64,000 nucleotides of DNA from Pseudomonas sp. BGI-2 (GCF_004310295.1 NZ_SISB01000034.1:1-64000); one strand, 5' to 3'. Positions 7,788-17,575 are shown, counted from the first letter of the stretch. Notes: generated by a model from the sequence alone, not told the origin. Made by a program: numbers and translations.

Positions 7788-10040
7788 GTGAGAAAAATTG
7801 TTTTATCGAACGTCAGTAAAACATGTGGACTGACAGCAACGAGTCTATCGCTGCTGACACTCTTTGGCTCATACGCGAGCGCCGCACCCATAGTTGGTGG
7901 GAATGTCACCATTACTGGCGGTGTACCAGAAAGCTGGGGCTTGAGCCAGCAGGCAACACTGACAGTCAATGGCGCCCGGACACTGGCCATCAGCTCCAAC
8001 AATTCGACACTCAATGTAAACACAGGCAGTACCACACAGCAGATTTCGGCCAGTAATGGGTCGATCGTCAATCTGAATGGCGCCACCGTCGCAGGTGCTG
8101 GCGGTCTTGCTGCTGTCCTGCTGACCAATAGCGATGCGACCATCGATAACAGCACTGTTACGGGTAATCGTCTAGGACTGCAGGCGGTTCGCAACACAGC
8201 GACTCAGACCGGTTCGAACGTCGTCGTGACGGGCAAAAGCACTATCACGGGTGTCTTGGGGGGGGCCTTGGTTAGCGCTCATAGCAGTCTCGACATCAGC
8301 GATTCAATCATTCAAGGCACCGGTGCCACGAGTTACGGTCTTCGACTGAGCAGTGGACAAGCTGTTGCCAGTAACAGCACTTTTGCAGGCGGAGAAGACG
8401 GTGTACGTATTGATGTTGATGTGAATGACGCACAACCTGCCGTATTGACACTTGAAAGCAGCACTGTCCAAGGTCACTCCGGTTCGGCGATCGTTGTCGA
8501 TTTCAACAACGCTTCAACGCTGCCTGCAACCATCTCGCTGACCAACTCCAGGTTGCTGGCCGGTAACGAGACGTTGCTGGACGTGAGAGGCGGCGCCAAC
8601 GTCTCCATGACCGTCAATGGCAGTACTCTGGACGGGAATTTTGTTTCCGAGCAAGGCAGTACCACTCAACTGGTCCTGCAAAACAATTCGGTTTTGACCG
8701 GACGCCTGGACAATATCGCCAGCACCACGATTAACGACACTTCCCGATGGGTAATGGTGGAAAACAGTGACGTTGACACGCTTGTTCTCAACCGCGGCGG
8801 ATCGGTGGTGTTTGGAGGCACGAACGCTTTCTATCAACTGAACGTGACCAACCTCTCCGGCAACGGTCGATTCGTGATGGGAACGGATTTCAGTACGGGC
8901 CGAACTGACTTGCTGAATGTCAGCGGAAGCGCCACTGGCAGTCATGAACTGCTGATCACCAGCAGTGGCCTGGATCCAGCGGCGGGTCAACCTATCCGTG
9001 TCGTGCAGACTGCCGGGGGCGATGCGAATTTTTCTTTGGTCAACGGCGCGGTTAATCTGGGGACCTTTTCTTACGGTCTGGCCAAAAGCGGCAATGACTG
9101 GATACTCGATCCAAGCACCCGGACAGTGAGTCCTGGCGCACGATCTGTACTTGCACTGTTCAATACCGCATCGACCGTTTGGCTAGGTGAACTGACCTCA
9201 TTGCGTACTCGGATGGGGGAACTGCGTTTCGATCGCCGCCAGGCAGGCGCGTGGGGACGTACATATGCCAACAAATACAACGTCGCCGATGGCTCGGGTG
9301 TCGGTTATCAACAAACCCAGCAAGGTTTTACCTTGGGTGCGGATGTTCTGCTGCCCTTCGGAGACGGTCAATCGTTAGTCGGGGTGATGGGTGGGCGTAG
9401 TCAATCCAATCTCAACCTGAATGCCGGCACCTCAGGCAGTGTGGAAAGTTACTACCTGGGTACGTACGTCACTTGGCTGGATGCCCGGACAGGCTACTAC
9501 TTTGATGGTGTGCTGAAGGCAAACCGTTTCCGTAATGACGCAAAGGTGGGGTTGAGCGATGGTGCCCGGGCCAAGGGAGACTATGACAACTCGGGGCTGG
9601 GTGGATCTTTCGAGTTCGGCAAACACATCACCTTTGCCAATGGCAACTTCCTCGAACCCTTCACTCAATGGTCTGCCGTGGTCATTGAAGGCAAGGACTA
9701 TTCCCTGAGCAACGATTTGCGAGCTGAAGGAGATCGTTCACGTTCGTTTATCGGAAAGTTGGGGGCGACCGCCGGTCGAAATATAGAACTGGGGCAGGGA
9801 CGTGTGGTACAGCCGTACCTACGCGCTGCATGGGCTCATGAGTTCGCAAAAAACAATGAGGTGCAGGTCAACAACAACGTTTTCAATAACGATCTGTCAG
9901 GTTCCCGCGCGGAGTTGGGGGCGGGTATCGCTGTAGCGATGACAAAAAATCTTAATATGCATGCGGACTTTGAATACAGTAGCGGTCAATACATCGAACA
10001 ACCTTATGGGGTCAATTTAGGCCTTCGTTATTTGTGGTAA
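7788..10040 (+). CDS. Type Va autotransporter with pertactin-like passenger
   Basis: A complete 750-residue autotransporter. Residues 1-32 form a signal peptide ending in SYASA before APIVGG. Residues about 33-470 are a repetitive Ser/Thr/Asn-rich beta-helix passenger with recurrent short strands (for example TIDNSTVTGN and LDISDSIIQG). Residues about 480-750 are the outer-membrane beta-barrel, opening near GELRFDRRQAGAWGR and ending in the aromatic residue Trp (LGLRYLW), as needed for BAM-dependent insertion. No protease triad or RGD is visible, so an adhesin role is the likelier reading. Translation starts at GTG with a weak AAGG upstream. It follows the terminator at 7595 and therefore needs its own promoter in 7627-7787, where nothing distinctive is seen. 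Confidence 0.9.
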   Translation: MRKIVLSNVSKTCGLTATSLSLLTLFGSYASAAPIVGGNVTITGGVPESWGLSQQATLTVNGARTLAISSNNSTLNVNTGSTTQQISASNGSIVNLNGATVAGAGGLAAVLLTNSDATIDNSTVTGNRLGLQAVRNTATQTGSNVVVTGKSTITGVLGGALVSAHSSLDISDSIIQGTGATSYGLRLSSGQAVASNSTFAGGEDGVRIDVDVNDAQPAVLTLESSTVQGHSGSAIVVDFNNASTLPATISLTNSRLLAGNETLLDVRGGANVSMTVNGSTLDGNFVSEQGSTTQLVLQNNSVLTGRLDNIASTTINDTSRWVMVENSDVDTLVLNRGGSVVFGGTNAFYQLNVTNLSGNGRFVMGTDFSTGRTDLLNVSGSATGSHELLITSSGLDPAAGQPIRVVQTAGGDANFSLVNGAVNLGTFSYGLAKSGNDWILDPSTRTVSPGARSVLALFNTASTVWLGELTSLRTRMGELRFDRRQAGAWGRTYANKYNVADGSGVGYQQTQQGFTLGADVLLPFGDGQSLVGVMGGRSQSNLNLNAGTSGSVESYYLGTYVTWLDARTGYYFDGVLKANRFRNDAKVGLSDGARAKGDYDNSGLGGSFEFGKHITFANGNFLEPFTQWSAVVIEGKDYSLSNDLRAEGDRSRSFIGKLGATAGRNIELGQGRVVQPYLRAAWAHEFAKNNEVQVNNNVFNNDLSGSRAELGAGIAVAMTKNLNMHADFEYSSGQYIEQPYGVNLGLRYLW

Positions 10041-10062
10041 GTCACTCTGTAATGATTAATTA

Positions 10063-10085
10063 AAAAGGAAGCAATGCTTCCTTTT
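10063..10085. terminator. Bidirectional terminator between convergent genes
   Basis: AAAAGGAAGC and GCTTCCTTTT form a perfect 10-base stem around AAT. A/T tracts on both sides serve the autotransporter on the plus strand and the 10105 gene on the minus strand. Confidence 0.85.
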
Positions 10086-10104
10086 CAATTTGTCAGATCA
10101 TCAG

Positions 10105-10587
10105 TTATGCCGCCAACGTTCGGTAGCCGATGGCTCCCTTGGCAGAAAAGTCCACATCAAGAGTCAGCTGTTTGAGGTCATCATCGTCTCGATTCACGAC
10201 GACTGCCTTTTTCAAAGTCCCCGAAAATATACCCGAAACGTCATCGTATTCGAGCTCGGCTGTTCCTGAAATCTGAGTGTAAACAACAGCTTTTTCTGGA
10301 TTGCTGTTGTCAACAAAGGTCAGGCGAACCTGATGCGACTCTGGATTCAGATCGTAGGATGTATTTTCCAGTCCCTTCGACAATGAAAGGGTGAGTTCTT
10401 TCGTCGTGTACTCCGGATCGGGCTTGCGATGACGAGCAAACAACATGTGAGCCTCGCCATGAGGCGGTGGGAACGTGTGCTCTGAGAGTTCCACAAGGCT
10501 GGCGTCGAATACTTCGGTGTCGTTTATTGTTCCTTTACAATTTCCAGCGCCCACGGCGTTTCTTAGCTTCTGCGTGATCATGTTCAT
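10105..10587 (-). CDS. Hypothetical protein, 160 aa
   Basis: Not recognised. The start is set at the ATG at 10587 (MNMITQKLRN), which has GGGAG 11 bases upstream; longer frames to 10662 would include an unlikely hydrophobic lead. The protein is soluble, with beta-prone segments such as HQVRLTFVDN and QLTLDVDFSAKGAIGY and an acidic RDDDD stretch near the C-terminus. It is convergent with the autotransporter and shares its A+T-richer composition. The upstream region carries a 14-base-arm inverted repeat with a CTGTCA-N4-TGACAG core, the same dyad as at 4549, which suggests co-regulation with the 4655 gene. Confidence 0.65.
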   Translation of the reverse strand: MNMITQKLRNAVGAGNCKGTINDTEVFDASLVELSEHTFPPPHGEAHMLFARHRKPDPEYTTKELTLSLSKGLENTSYDLNPESHQVRLTFVDNSNPEKAVVYTQISGTAELEYDDVSGIFSGTLKKAVVVNRDDDDLKQLTLDVDFSAKGAIGYRTLAA

Positions 10588-10670
10588 CAATACGGTCTCC
10601 CTAGTCATGACAAGATATCCCGCTATTAATAAAACGTTCGGGATGGGGTATAAAACCGCCATTGGATGCT

Positions 10671-10702
10671 GCTGTAAACTGTCAAGCCTGACAGTTTACA
10701 GC
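10671..10702. promoter_or_regulatory. Long inverted repeat containing a lux-box-like dyad
   Basis: GCTGTAAACTGTCA and TGACAGTTTACAGC form perfect 14-base arms around AGCC. The centre, CTGTCA-N4-TGACAG, is the same as the dyad at 4549-4564. A TTATAC that could be a -10 lies 25 bases downstream on the minus strand, matching the spacing at the first site. There is no T-tract, so it is not a simple terminator. Confidence 0.5.
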
Positions 10703-10754
10703 GCCTTCAAAGTGTGATTTTTTTCTGAGTGTTGGTGGTGGTAGAAGTTCTTTA

Positions 10755-11372
10755 TTATCCGATCCAGACACTAAGCCACGTCGAACCAGCCAGCAATAAA
10801 CCCATGGAGCGATTGAAGTTTTGCAAGGCCTTGGTTGAATGCAGCCATTGATTGACACTTGATCCAAGCAGCGCCCAGGTAGTCATACAGGGCAGCGCTA
10901 TCGCGAAGAAAACAAAACTCAAATTCAGGACCTGATGCAAACGATCGGAACCGTTGCCGGCAAACACACTGATGACCGCAATCGTCATCATCCAGGTTTT
11001 TGGATTTATCCATTGCAGGGTTGCTGCCGTTACAGCACCTGGACGTCGACGATTATCGTGTGAGTCCGGATCGCGGATTTCTGGCGTCGAATGGAAAATC
11101 TGCCAGGCGAGGTAACTCAACCAGGTAACCCCAAGCCATTGCAGTGCGGTTTGAAGCAGGGGGATCCGCGGCAGGGACTCACCCATGCCACAACCCACCA
11201 GTAGAACGATGAGTGCAGCACTGGCGCAGGCGGCAAAGATGATGGGCAGTGTGGCTTTGAAGCCATACCGGGCGCTGTTGTTCAACACCAGAATATTGGT
11301 CGGCCCCGGCGTGATCGAGGCAACAAAAGCAAACAGCAAGAAAGGTAACAGCGTGGGGACAGTGGACGGCAT
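10755..11372 (-). CDS. LysE/RhtB-family amino acid exporter
   Basis: A 205-residue inner-membrane protein with about six hydrophobic segments and the family signature near the N-terminus (FVASITPGPTNILVLNNSARYGF). LysE/RhtB proteins export amino acids or derivatives such as homoserine, threonine or lysine; the substrate cannot be read from the sequence. The AraC-type regulator at 11422-12261 lies 49 bases upstream in the same direction, a common regulator-exporter arrangement, and probably controls it. Confidence 0.87.
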   Translation of the reverse strand: MPSTVPTLLPFLLFAFVASITPGPTNILVLNNSARYGFKATLPIIFAACASAALIVLLVGCGMGESLPRIPLLQTALQWLGVTWLSYLAWQIFHSTPEIRDPDSHDNRRRPGAVTAATLQWINPKTWMMTIAVISVFAGNGSDRLHQVLNLSFVFFAIALPCMTTWALLGSSVNQWLHSTKALQNFNRSMGLLLAGSTWLSVWIG

Positions 11373-11421
11373 GGAAGCGGCTCCGTAAATGATTCAGGAG
11401 TCGATCCTCACAATATCTGCC

Positions 11422-12261
11422 TCAAGCGTCTGGAACATTTGAGCAGCGCTTGCGGTACAGCGCTGGCGTCAACCCATAAGCCCGGACGAACCAGCGCCCC
11501 AAGTGACTTTGATCGGCAAAACCCAACTCCATCGCCACTGCCGCCGGTTGCGCGCCGCTGGCGAGCATTCGCCGAGCCTTGGACAGGCGCAGTTGCACCA
11601 GATAGGCGTGGGGCGCTAGCCCATAGGCCGCCTTGAACGCACGGGTCAGGCGGAAGCGGTCGACGCCTGTTGCAGCGGCGAGCTGGTCAAGGCCGATGTC
11701 GTATTGAGCGTTGGCGTGCAGGTACTCCCGAGCCCTCTGGGCCACCAGCGGCAGACGCGGGTCTTCGCCATAGCGGGTGCGCCAGTGCAGGTGACTGGTC
11801 AAACGCTCCAGCAAACCGTCGAGCGCCGTCTCGCGCACGATCTTCAGTTCGCCGCCATGCAAGGTTTCAAATGCCAGACAGGTAGTCCGGGCCAGTCCAG
11901 GGTCGCTGGTCAGGGTGTTGGCGAAACTCAACTGACCGTTGAGCGGTGCGTTTTCAAACAGACCGCTCAATTCGCGCTCCAGCCACAACGGGTCGATGTA
12001 AAGCATCCGATAGGTGAAGCCGCCTTCAGTGGGGGCTTCACCGTCATGGATGTCCCCCGGCTCGAGCAAAAACACTTTTCCCGGCGTGCTCTGGTGCCTG
12101 GCACGCCGACAATTGAACTGCTGGACACCTTGCTCGGTCACGCCCACCAGGTAGCTGTCATGCCAGTGCGGATCGTAAGCGTGACCCTCGAAATGCGCGC
12201 GCAGGGGCTCGATGCCGGTGTCGCCGTCCTGGACCAAATCGAGCCAATTGTGAGTGGTCAT
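11422..12261 (-). CDS. AraC-family regulator with cupin sensor domain
   Basis: A 279-residue regulator. Residues about 10-100 form an AraC-type cupin (HWHDSYLVGVTEQGVQQF, VFLLEPGDIHDG), and residues about 175-275 contain two helix-turn-helix motifs (GLDQLAAATGVDRFRLTRAF and AAVAMELGFADQSHLGRWF). It lies directly upstream of the LysE-type exporter and is the probable activator of that gene in response to an amino acid or amine. It starts at the ATG at 12261, giving MTTHNWLDLV. Confidence 0.88.
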   Translation of the reverse strand: MTTHNWLDLVQDGDTGIEPLRAHFEGHAYDPHWHDSYLVGVTEQGVQQFNCRRARHQSTPGKVFLLEPGDIHDGEAPTEGGFTYRMLYIDPLWLERELSGLFENAPLNGQLSFANTLTSDPGLARTTCLAFETLHGGELKIVRETALDGLLERLTSHLHWRTRYGEDPRLPLVAQRAREYLHANAQYDIGLDQLAAATGVDRFRLTRAFKAAYGLAPHAYLVQLRLSKARRMLASGAQPAAVAMELGFADQSHLGRWFVRAYGLTPALYRKRCSNVPDA

Positions 12262-12337
12262 GCTGCACCTGCGAGACGGATTGCCGATTTATTTAACGCC
12301 CGCGCCGGGAATAATGACTAGAACGTTTGTGCAACGG

Positions 12338-12979
12338 TCAGCCAAACAACCCTGCAGCGATGTTGATCGAGAACCCCAGAATCGCCGTATTGAACAGAAA
12401 ACCGATCAGTGATTGCGCCAGCACAATCTTGCGCATGCTCCGTGTCGCCACGCCCACATCCGAAGTTTGCACCGCCACGCCGATGGTGAAAGAGAAATAC
12501 AGAAAGTCCCAGTAATTGGGGGTTTCCAGACCTTCAGCAAAGCGCAACGCCAGGTCTTCACCGTCCCAGGTGTAGAACAGACGGGCGTAATGCACGCTGA
12601 AAATCACCCCAATCAGCAACCATGACCCGATCACCGTCAGCGCAGTGGAGCCGTAGCGCAGCAATTTGCTCGCGGTTTCCAGCTCCTTGCTCCCGGCGAG
12701 TTCGAAGGTGATGGTGCCGAGGCTGGCCAGTGCTGCAATGCACACCACCAGCAACACCAACCCGGCGTTTTCGTCTTCGACCTCGGCAATGCGTTTCACG
12801 TCGGGCGCCTTGGCGCGTGCGGCAAGCCAGAACATCAGGATCAGGTAAGTCCAGACCCCGACATTCCAGCCAATGAGGATTTTACTGATGACCGAATCGG
12901 CCGGAGCCAGAATGCCTGCCGCGACACCCAGGGTGGCGGCGGCGGACAGGCGAGGGTGGGTGCGGGCGAGGAAGGGCAT
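12338..12979 (-). CDS. DUF1345 membrane protein
   Basis: A 213-residue inner-membrane protein with five predicted helices. The conserved YARLFY segment is followed by the DUF1345 hallmark NYWDFLYFSFTIGVAVQTSDV near residue 160. The family has no firmly assigned function; some members look channel-like (the YFSFTIG segment recalls a pore loop, which is inference). It is monocistronic, with a REP pair upstream between it and the RND operon. Confidence 0.85.
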   Translation of the reverse strand: MPFLARTHPRLSAAATLGVAAGILAPADSVISKILIGWNVGVWTYLILMFWLAARAKAPDVKRIAEVEDENAGLVLLVVCIAALASLGTITFELAGSKELETASKLLRYGSTALTVIGSWLLIGVIFSVHYARLFYTWDGEDLALRFAEGLETPNYWDFLYFSFTIGVAVQTSDVGVATRSMRKIVLAQSLIGFLFNTAILGFSINIAAGLFG

Positions 12980-13063
12980 GAGTGCTCGATGGGCCGGGGT
13001 TATGCAAACACCTTAGCCCAGCGTCATGCGTTGTGGCCATAACGTTCAGGCCGACGATAGACA

Positions 13064-13157
13064 CTGTAGGAGCGAGGCTTGCCCGCGAAGAGGGAATGTC
13101 AGTCGACCTCCAGGCTGAATGTAACGGCCTCTTCGCGGGCAAGCCTCGCTCCTACAA
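13064..13157. repeat. REP pair
   Basis: Inverted copies of GTAGGAGCGAGGCTTGCCCG lie at 13066 and 13157, separated by about 40 bases, between the DUF1345 gene and the end of the RND permease gene. Confidence 0.85.
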
Positions 13158-13171
13158 GGGATGTGTGTTGT

Positions 13172-16100
13172 TTAGGTGACTTTATGGCGTTTGCGGACCA
13201 GCTTCATCACCACCACAAAAAACACCGGCACAAACACCACCGCCAGCGTCGCCGTGATCATTCCGCCAATCACCCCCGTACCGATCGCTTGCTGGCTGGC
13301 CGAACTGGCGCCCGTGGCAATCGCCAACGGCACCACGCCTAGAATGAACGCCAGCGACGTCATCACAATCGGCCGCAGTCGCAGGCGCGCGGCTTGCAGT
13401 GTGGCGTCGATCAAGTCATGGCCTTCGTCGTACAGGCTCTTGGCAAATTCGATGATCAGGATCGCGTTCTTCGCCGACAGGCCAATGATGGTGATCAGCC
13501 CGACCTTGAAGAACACGTCGTTGGGCATTCCGCGAAGCGTTACCGCCAGCACGGCGCCGAGCACACCCAGCGGCACCACCAGCAACACCGAGGTCGGAAT
13601 CGACCAGCTTTCATACAACGCCGCCAGACACAGGAACACGATCAACAGCGACAACCCGAGCAGAATCGGCGCCTGGGTGCCGGACAAACGTTCCTGCAAA
13701 GACAGCCCGGTCCATTCCTGACCCAACCCGGCAGGCCCCAGCGCAACCAGCCGCTCGATCTCCGCCATGGCTTCCCCGGTGCTGTGACCGGGCGACGGCT
13801 CGCCGGAAATGCTGATCGCCGGATAGCCGTTGTAACGCGTCAACTGCGCCGGGCCCTGGGTCCATTTCGCCTGGACAAACGCCGATAACGGCACCATTTT
13901 TCCGGCATCGTTACGCACGTGGATCTTTAGCAGATCGGCCACCTGACTGCGCTGATCGCCTTCGGCCTGAACCACCACCCGCTGCATCCGCCCCTGATTG
14001 GGGAAGTCGTTGATGTAGGCCGAACCGACCGCCGTGGACAGCACGTTGCCAATGTCGGCAAAGGACACGCCCAGCGCGTTGGCCTGTTTGCGGTCGACTT
14101 CCAGTTGCACTTGCGGCGCTTCGGCCAGCGCGCTTTCGCGCACGTTCATCAGGATCGGGCTTTTCTCGGCTGCGGCGAGTAAATCGCTGCGCGCTTTCAT
14201 TAGCGTGGCATGACCGAGGCCGCCACGGTCCTGCAAGCGGAACTCGAAACCGCTGGAGGTGCCGAGACCGTCAACCGGCGGCGGCAGCACCGAGAAGGCC
14301 ACGGCTTCCTTGATCTGGCTCAGCGCGATGTTGGCACGGTCGGCAATCGAGCTCGCCGAGTCGTCGCTGCCCCGATCCGACCAGTCCTTCAGCGTGGTAA
14401 ATGCCAGCGCGGCGTTCTGTCCGCTGCCGGAAAAACTGAAACCGAGGATCACCGTGCTGTCGCCAACGCCCGGTTCAGTGGCGTTGTGGGCTTCAATTTG
14501 CTCCACGACCTGCACCGTGCGGTTTTTGCTCGCCCCCGGTGGTAGCTGAATGTCGGTGATGGTGTAGCCCTGATCCTCAACCGGCAGGAACGAGGACGGC
14601 AGGCGACTGAAGCACAGGCCCAGACCGATCAGCAGCACGCCGTAGATCAGCAGATAACGACCGGTGCGTTTCAGCGCATAGGCGACCCAGCCTTGATAAC
14701 GCGCGGTCAATCGTTCGAAACCACGGTTGAACCAGCCGAAGAAACCGCATTTTTCGTGATGCTCGCCCTTGGCAATCGGCTTGAGCAGCGTTGCGCACAA
14801 CGCCGGGGTCAAGGTCAGCGCCAGGAACGCCGAGAACAGGATCGAAGTGGCCATCGACAGCGAGAACTGGCGGTAAATCACCCCGACCGAACCCTGCATG
14901 AACGCCATTGGAATAAATACCGCCACCAGCACCAGAGTGATGCCGATGATCGCCCCGGTAATCTGCTTCATAGCCTTGCGCGTCGCCTCTTTGGGCGACA
15001 GGCCCTCGGTGGCCATGATCCGTTCGACGTTTTCCACCACCACGATGGCGTCGTCCACCAGAATGCCGATGGCCAGCACCATGCCGAACATGGTCAGCAC
15101 GTTGATCGAGAAGCCCAGCGCGAGCATGGTCGCAAACGTGCCCATCAGCGCCACCGGCACCACCAGCGTCGGGATCAGCGTGTAGCGGATGTTCTGCAGG
15201 AACAGGAACATCACCGCAAACACCAGCAGCATCGCTTCACCGAGGGTGTAAACCACTTTTGTGATCGATACTTTGACGAAAGGCGAGGTGTCGTACGGGA
15301 TCTTGTATTCCACGCCCGCCGGGAAATAGCGCGCCAGTTCATCCATCTTCGCTCGCACCAGGGTCGCGGTGCTCAGCGCATTGGCCCCCGGCGCCAACTG
15401 CACGCTGACGGCGGTGGAAGGCTTGCCGTTCAGGCGCGTGCCGAACTGGTATTGCTCGCTGCCGATCTCGACCCGCGCCACGTCCTTGATGCGCACACTG
15501 GAACCGTCGGGATTGGCCTTGAGGACAATGTCAGCGAACTCTTCCGGCGTCGACAATTGGCCTTTCACCAGAATCGTCGCGGTGATTTCCTGCGTGGTGC
15601 GCGTCGGCAAGTCGCCGATGCTGCCGGCCGAGACTTGAGCGTTCTGCGCGACGATGGCGGCGTTGACGTCGGCCGGCGTCAGGTTGAAACCGATCAGCTT
15701 CTGCGGGTCGATCCAAATGCGCATCGCCCGTTCGGCGCCGTATAACTGGGCCTTGCCGACACCGTCCAGACGCTTGATCTCGTTCATCACGTTGCGCGCC
15801 AGGTAATCACTGAGCGCCACATCGTCGAGCTTGCCGTCGCTGGAAGTCAGGGTGATCAACAACAGGAAACCGGCGGAGACTTTCTCCACCTGCAAGCCTT
15901 GCTGATTGACCGCTTGCGGCAGGCGCGACTCCACCACTTTCAGACGGTTTTGCACGTCGACCTGGGCCATCTCCGGGTTGGTACCCGGCTGAAAAGTGGC
16001 TTTGATGGTGGCGCTGCCGAGGCTGCTTTGCGATTCGAAATACAGCAGGTGATCGGCGCCGTTGAGCTCTTCCTCGATCAGGCTGACCACGCTTTCATCG

Positions 16101-16270
16101 ATGGTTTGAGCCGAGGCCCCGGGGTACACGGCATAGATTTCGATCTGCGGCGGAGCGACGTCTGGGTATTGCGCCACCGGCAACTGTGGAATGGCCAGCG
16201 CACCGGCCAGCAGAATGAACAGGGCAACCACCCAGGCGAATACCGGGCGATCGATAAAGAACTGCGGCAT
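13172..16270 (-). CDS. RND multidrug efflux permease, AdeB/MexY-like (HAE1)
   Basis: A 1032-residue inner-membrane proton/drug antiporter of the hydrophobe/amphiphile efflux family. It opens with the family start MPQFFIDRPVFAWVVALFI, has two large periplasmic loops, and carries TM4 acidic residues in AIGILVDDAIVVVENVERIM and the late helix motif GLSAKNAILIIEFAK. By memory the closest named relatives are AdeB of Acinetobacter and MexY/MexB of Pseudomonas. It lies 14 bases downstream of its periplasmic adaptor gene (16285). No outer-membrane channel gene is present, so a shared channel such as an OprM-type protein would be needed. A two-component system transcribed divergently (17703-19709) is the probable regulator, as with AdeRS. 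Substrates cannot be deduced. Confidence 0.92.
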   Translation of the reverse strand: MPQFFIDRPVFAWVVALFILLAGALAIPQLPVAQYPDVAPPQIEIYAVYPGASAQTIDESVVSLIEEELNGADHLLYFESQSSLGSATIKATFQPGTNPEMAQVDVQNRLKVVESRLPQAVNQQGLQVEKVSAGFLLLITLTSSDGKLDDVALSDYLARNVMNEIKRLDGVGKAQLYGAERAMRIWIDPQKLIGFNLTPADVNAAIVAQNAQVSAGSIGDLPTRTTQEITATILVKGQLSTPEEFADIVLKANPDGSSVRIKDVARVEIGSEQYQFGTRLNGKPSTAVSVQLAPGANALSTATLVRAKMDELARYFPAGVEYKIPYDTSPFVKVSITKVVYTLGEAMLLVFAVMFLFLQNIRYTLIPTLVVPVALMGTFATMLALGFSINVLTMFGMVLAIGILVDDAIVVVENVERIMATEGLSPKEATRKAMKQITGAIIGITLVLVAVFIPMAFMQGSVGVIYRQFSLSMATSILFSAFLALTLTPALCATLLKPIAKGEHHEKCGFFGWFNRGFERLTARYQGWVAYALKRTGRYLLIYGVLLIGLGLCFSRLPSSFLPVEDQGYTITDIQLPPGASKNRTVQVVEQIEAHNATEPGVGDSTVILGFSFSGSGQNAALAFTTLKDWSDRGSDDSASSIADRANIALSQIKEAVAFSVLPPPVDGLGTSSGFEFRLQDRGGLGHATLMKARSDLLAAAEKSPILMNVRESALAEAPQVQLEVDRKQANALGVSFADIGNVLSTAVGSAYINDFPNQGRMQRVVVQAEGDQRSQVADLLKIHVRNDAGKMVPLSAFVQAKWTQGPAQLTRYNGYPAISISGEPSPGHSTGEAMAEIERLVALGPAGLGQEWTGLSLQERLSGTQAPILLGLSLLIVFLCLAALYESWSIPTSVLLVVPLGVLGAVLAVTLRGMPNDVFFKVGLITIIGLSAKNAILIIEFAKSLYDEGHDLIDATLQAARLRLRPIVMTSLAFILGVVPLAIATGASSASQQAIGTGVIGGMITATLAVVFVPVFFVVVMKLVRKRHKVT

Positions 16271-16284
16271 AAAAAGCGTCCTGC

Positions 16285-17442
16285 TTACTGACCAGAAACC
16301 TGGGCAAGTGGAAGAGGGGTGTTGTCGATCTGGACTTTTTCACCGGGCTTGGCATGTTGCAGGCCTTCAGTGACGATGCGGTCGCCAGGTTTGAGGCCTG
16401 TGGTGACGATCCAGCGATCATTCTGCACGGCGCCCAGTTCTACCGGTTGCTGGCCGATGCGCTGCTCGGCGTCGAGCACCAACACCTGGGCAACACCGGC
16501 GCTGTCACGCTGAATGGCCCGTTGCGGCACGCTGATGCCTTGCTGATTGACCGCTTGCTCCAGGCGTACACGAACGAAGCTGCCCGGCAGCAAGTCGAGG
16601 TCCGGGTTGGGGAATTCGCTGCGCACGATGATCTGGCCGGTGCCCGGGTCGACAGTGATGTCGGTGAACAGCAACTTGCCCGGCAGCGGGTAGAGGCTGC
16701 CGTCATCCTGAATCAGCGTGGCTTTGGCCTGACCCTGACCCACTTCCTTTAACTGGCCCGAACGGAAGGCGCGGCGCAGGTCGTTGAGTTCGCGGGTCGA
16801 TTGGGTCAGGTCGGCGTGAATCGGATTCAGCTGCTGAATCAGTGCCAGCGGCGTGGTTTCGTTCTGCCCGACCAGCGCCCCTTCGGTGACCAGCGCACGG
16901 CCGATGCGTCCGGAAATCGGCGCAGTGACGGTGGCGTAACCGAGGTTGAGTTTCGCCCGATCCACGGCGGCTTTGCTGGCAGCGACATCGGCGGCGGTTT
17001 GCCGGGCGCTGGCCCGGGCGTTGTCGTAATCCTGGCCGCTGATGGCGTTGCCTTCGATCAACTGGGCATAACGCTGTTCTTGCAGCTTTGCCTGAAACGC
17101 ATTGGCTTCAGCCTTGCGCAGCGCGGCTTCGGCGCTGTCCAGGTCTGCCTTGAACGGTGCCGGGTCGATACGGAACAGCACATCGCCTTTTTTCACGTCG
17201 CTGCCTTCACGAAAGGCGCGTTGCAACACGACGCCGGCAACCCGGGCGCGGACTTCGGCAATCCGTGGCGCAGCAATACGCCCGCTTAACTCGCTGGTGA
17301 TCGACAGGGGCCGGGCTTCGACGGTTTCGACGCGGACCGTGGCCAGAGGCGCCTGTTCTTCGGCGCTCGAGGACTTGTCACAAGCGCTCAGCGTCAACGC
17401 CAGAGCCACCAGGCTGAGCTTGGCAAGCAGGTTCTTTGACAT
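16285..17442 (-). CDS. RND efflux periplasmic adaptor (membrane fusion) lipoprotein
   Basis: A 385-residue adaptor with a lipoprotein signal (LALTLSAC, Cys at about residue 21), lipoyl/beta-barrel segments (RVRAVVAGV-type motif ARVAGVVLQRAFREGSDVKK), an alpha-hairpin at about 100-170, and a C-terminal membrane-proximal domain ending in GLQHAKPGEKVQI. It bridges the permease at 13172 to an outer-membrane channel. It is the first gene of the two-gene pump operon and is divergent from the response regulator at 17703 across a 260-base region carrying a REP pair. Confidence 0.92.
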   Translation of the reverse strand: MSKNLLAKLSLVALALTLSACDKSSSAEEQAPLATVRVETVEARPLSITSELSGRIAAPRIAEVRARVAGVVLQRAFREGSDVKKGDVLFRIDPAPFKADLDSAEAALRKAEANAFQAKLQEQRYAQLIEGNAISGQDYDNARASARQTAADVAASKAAVDRAKLNLGYATVTAPISGRIGRALVTEGALVGQNETTPLALIQQLNPIHADLTQSTRELNDLRRAFRSGQLKEVGQGQAKATLIQDDGSLYPLPGKLLFTDITVDPGTGQIIVRSEFPNPDLDLLPGSFVRVRLEQAVNQQGISVPQRAIQRDSAGVAQVLVLDAEQRIGQQPVELGAVQNDRWIVTTGLKPGDRIVTEGLQHAKPGEKVQIDNTPLPLAQVSGQ

Positions 17443-17575
17443 GTAAATACCCCAATAATGACTGCCCGCATCCTACGGGGAGGCGAGGAGAGTAGCGGTG
17501 AAGCTTTGTTGGTGCTGTGTGAAATTGTGTAAGGGTTTTACTCATAGGCGTACAGGGGCGTATATCCTTGGCGAC

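Noticed and set aside
10671..10702. The strong inverted repeat read as a terminator for the LysE gene
   Set aside because: There is no T-tract after it on the minus strand, and its core matches the dyad at 4549, so a regulatory site is more likely.
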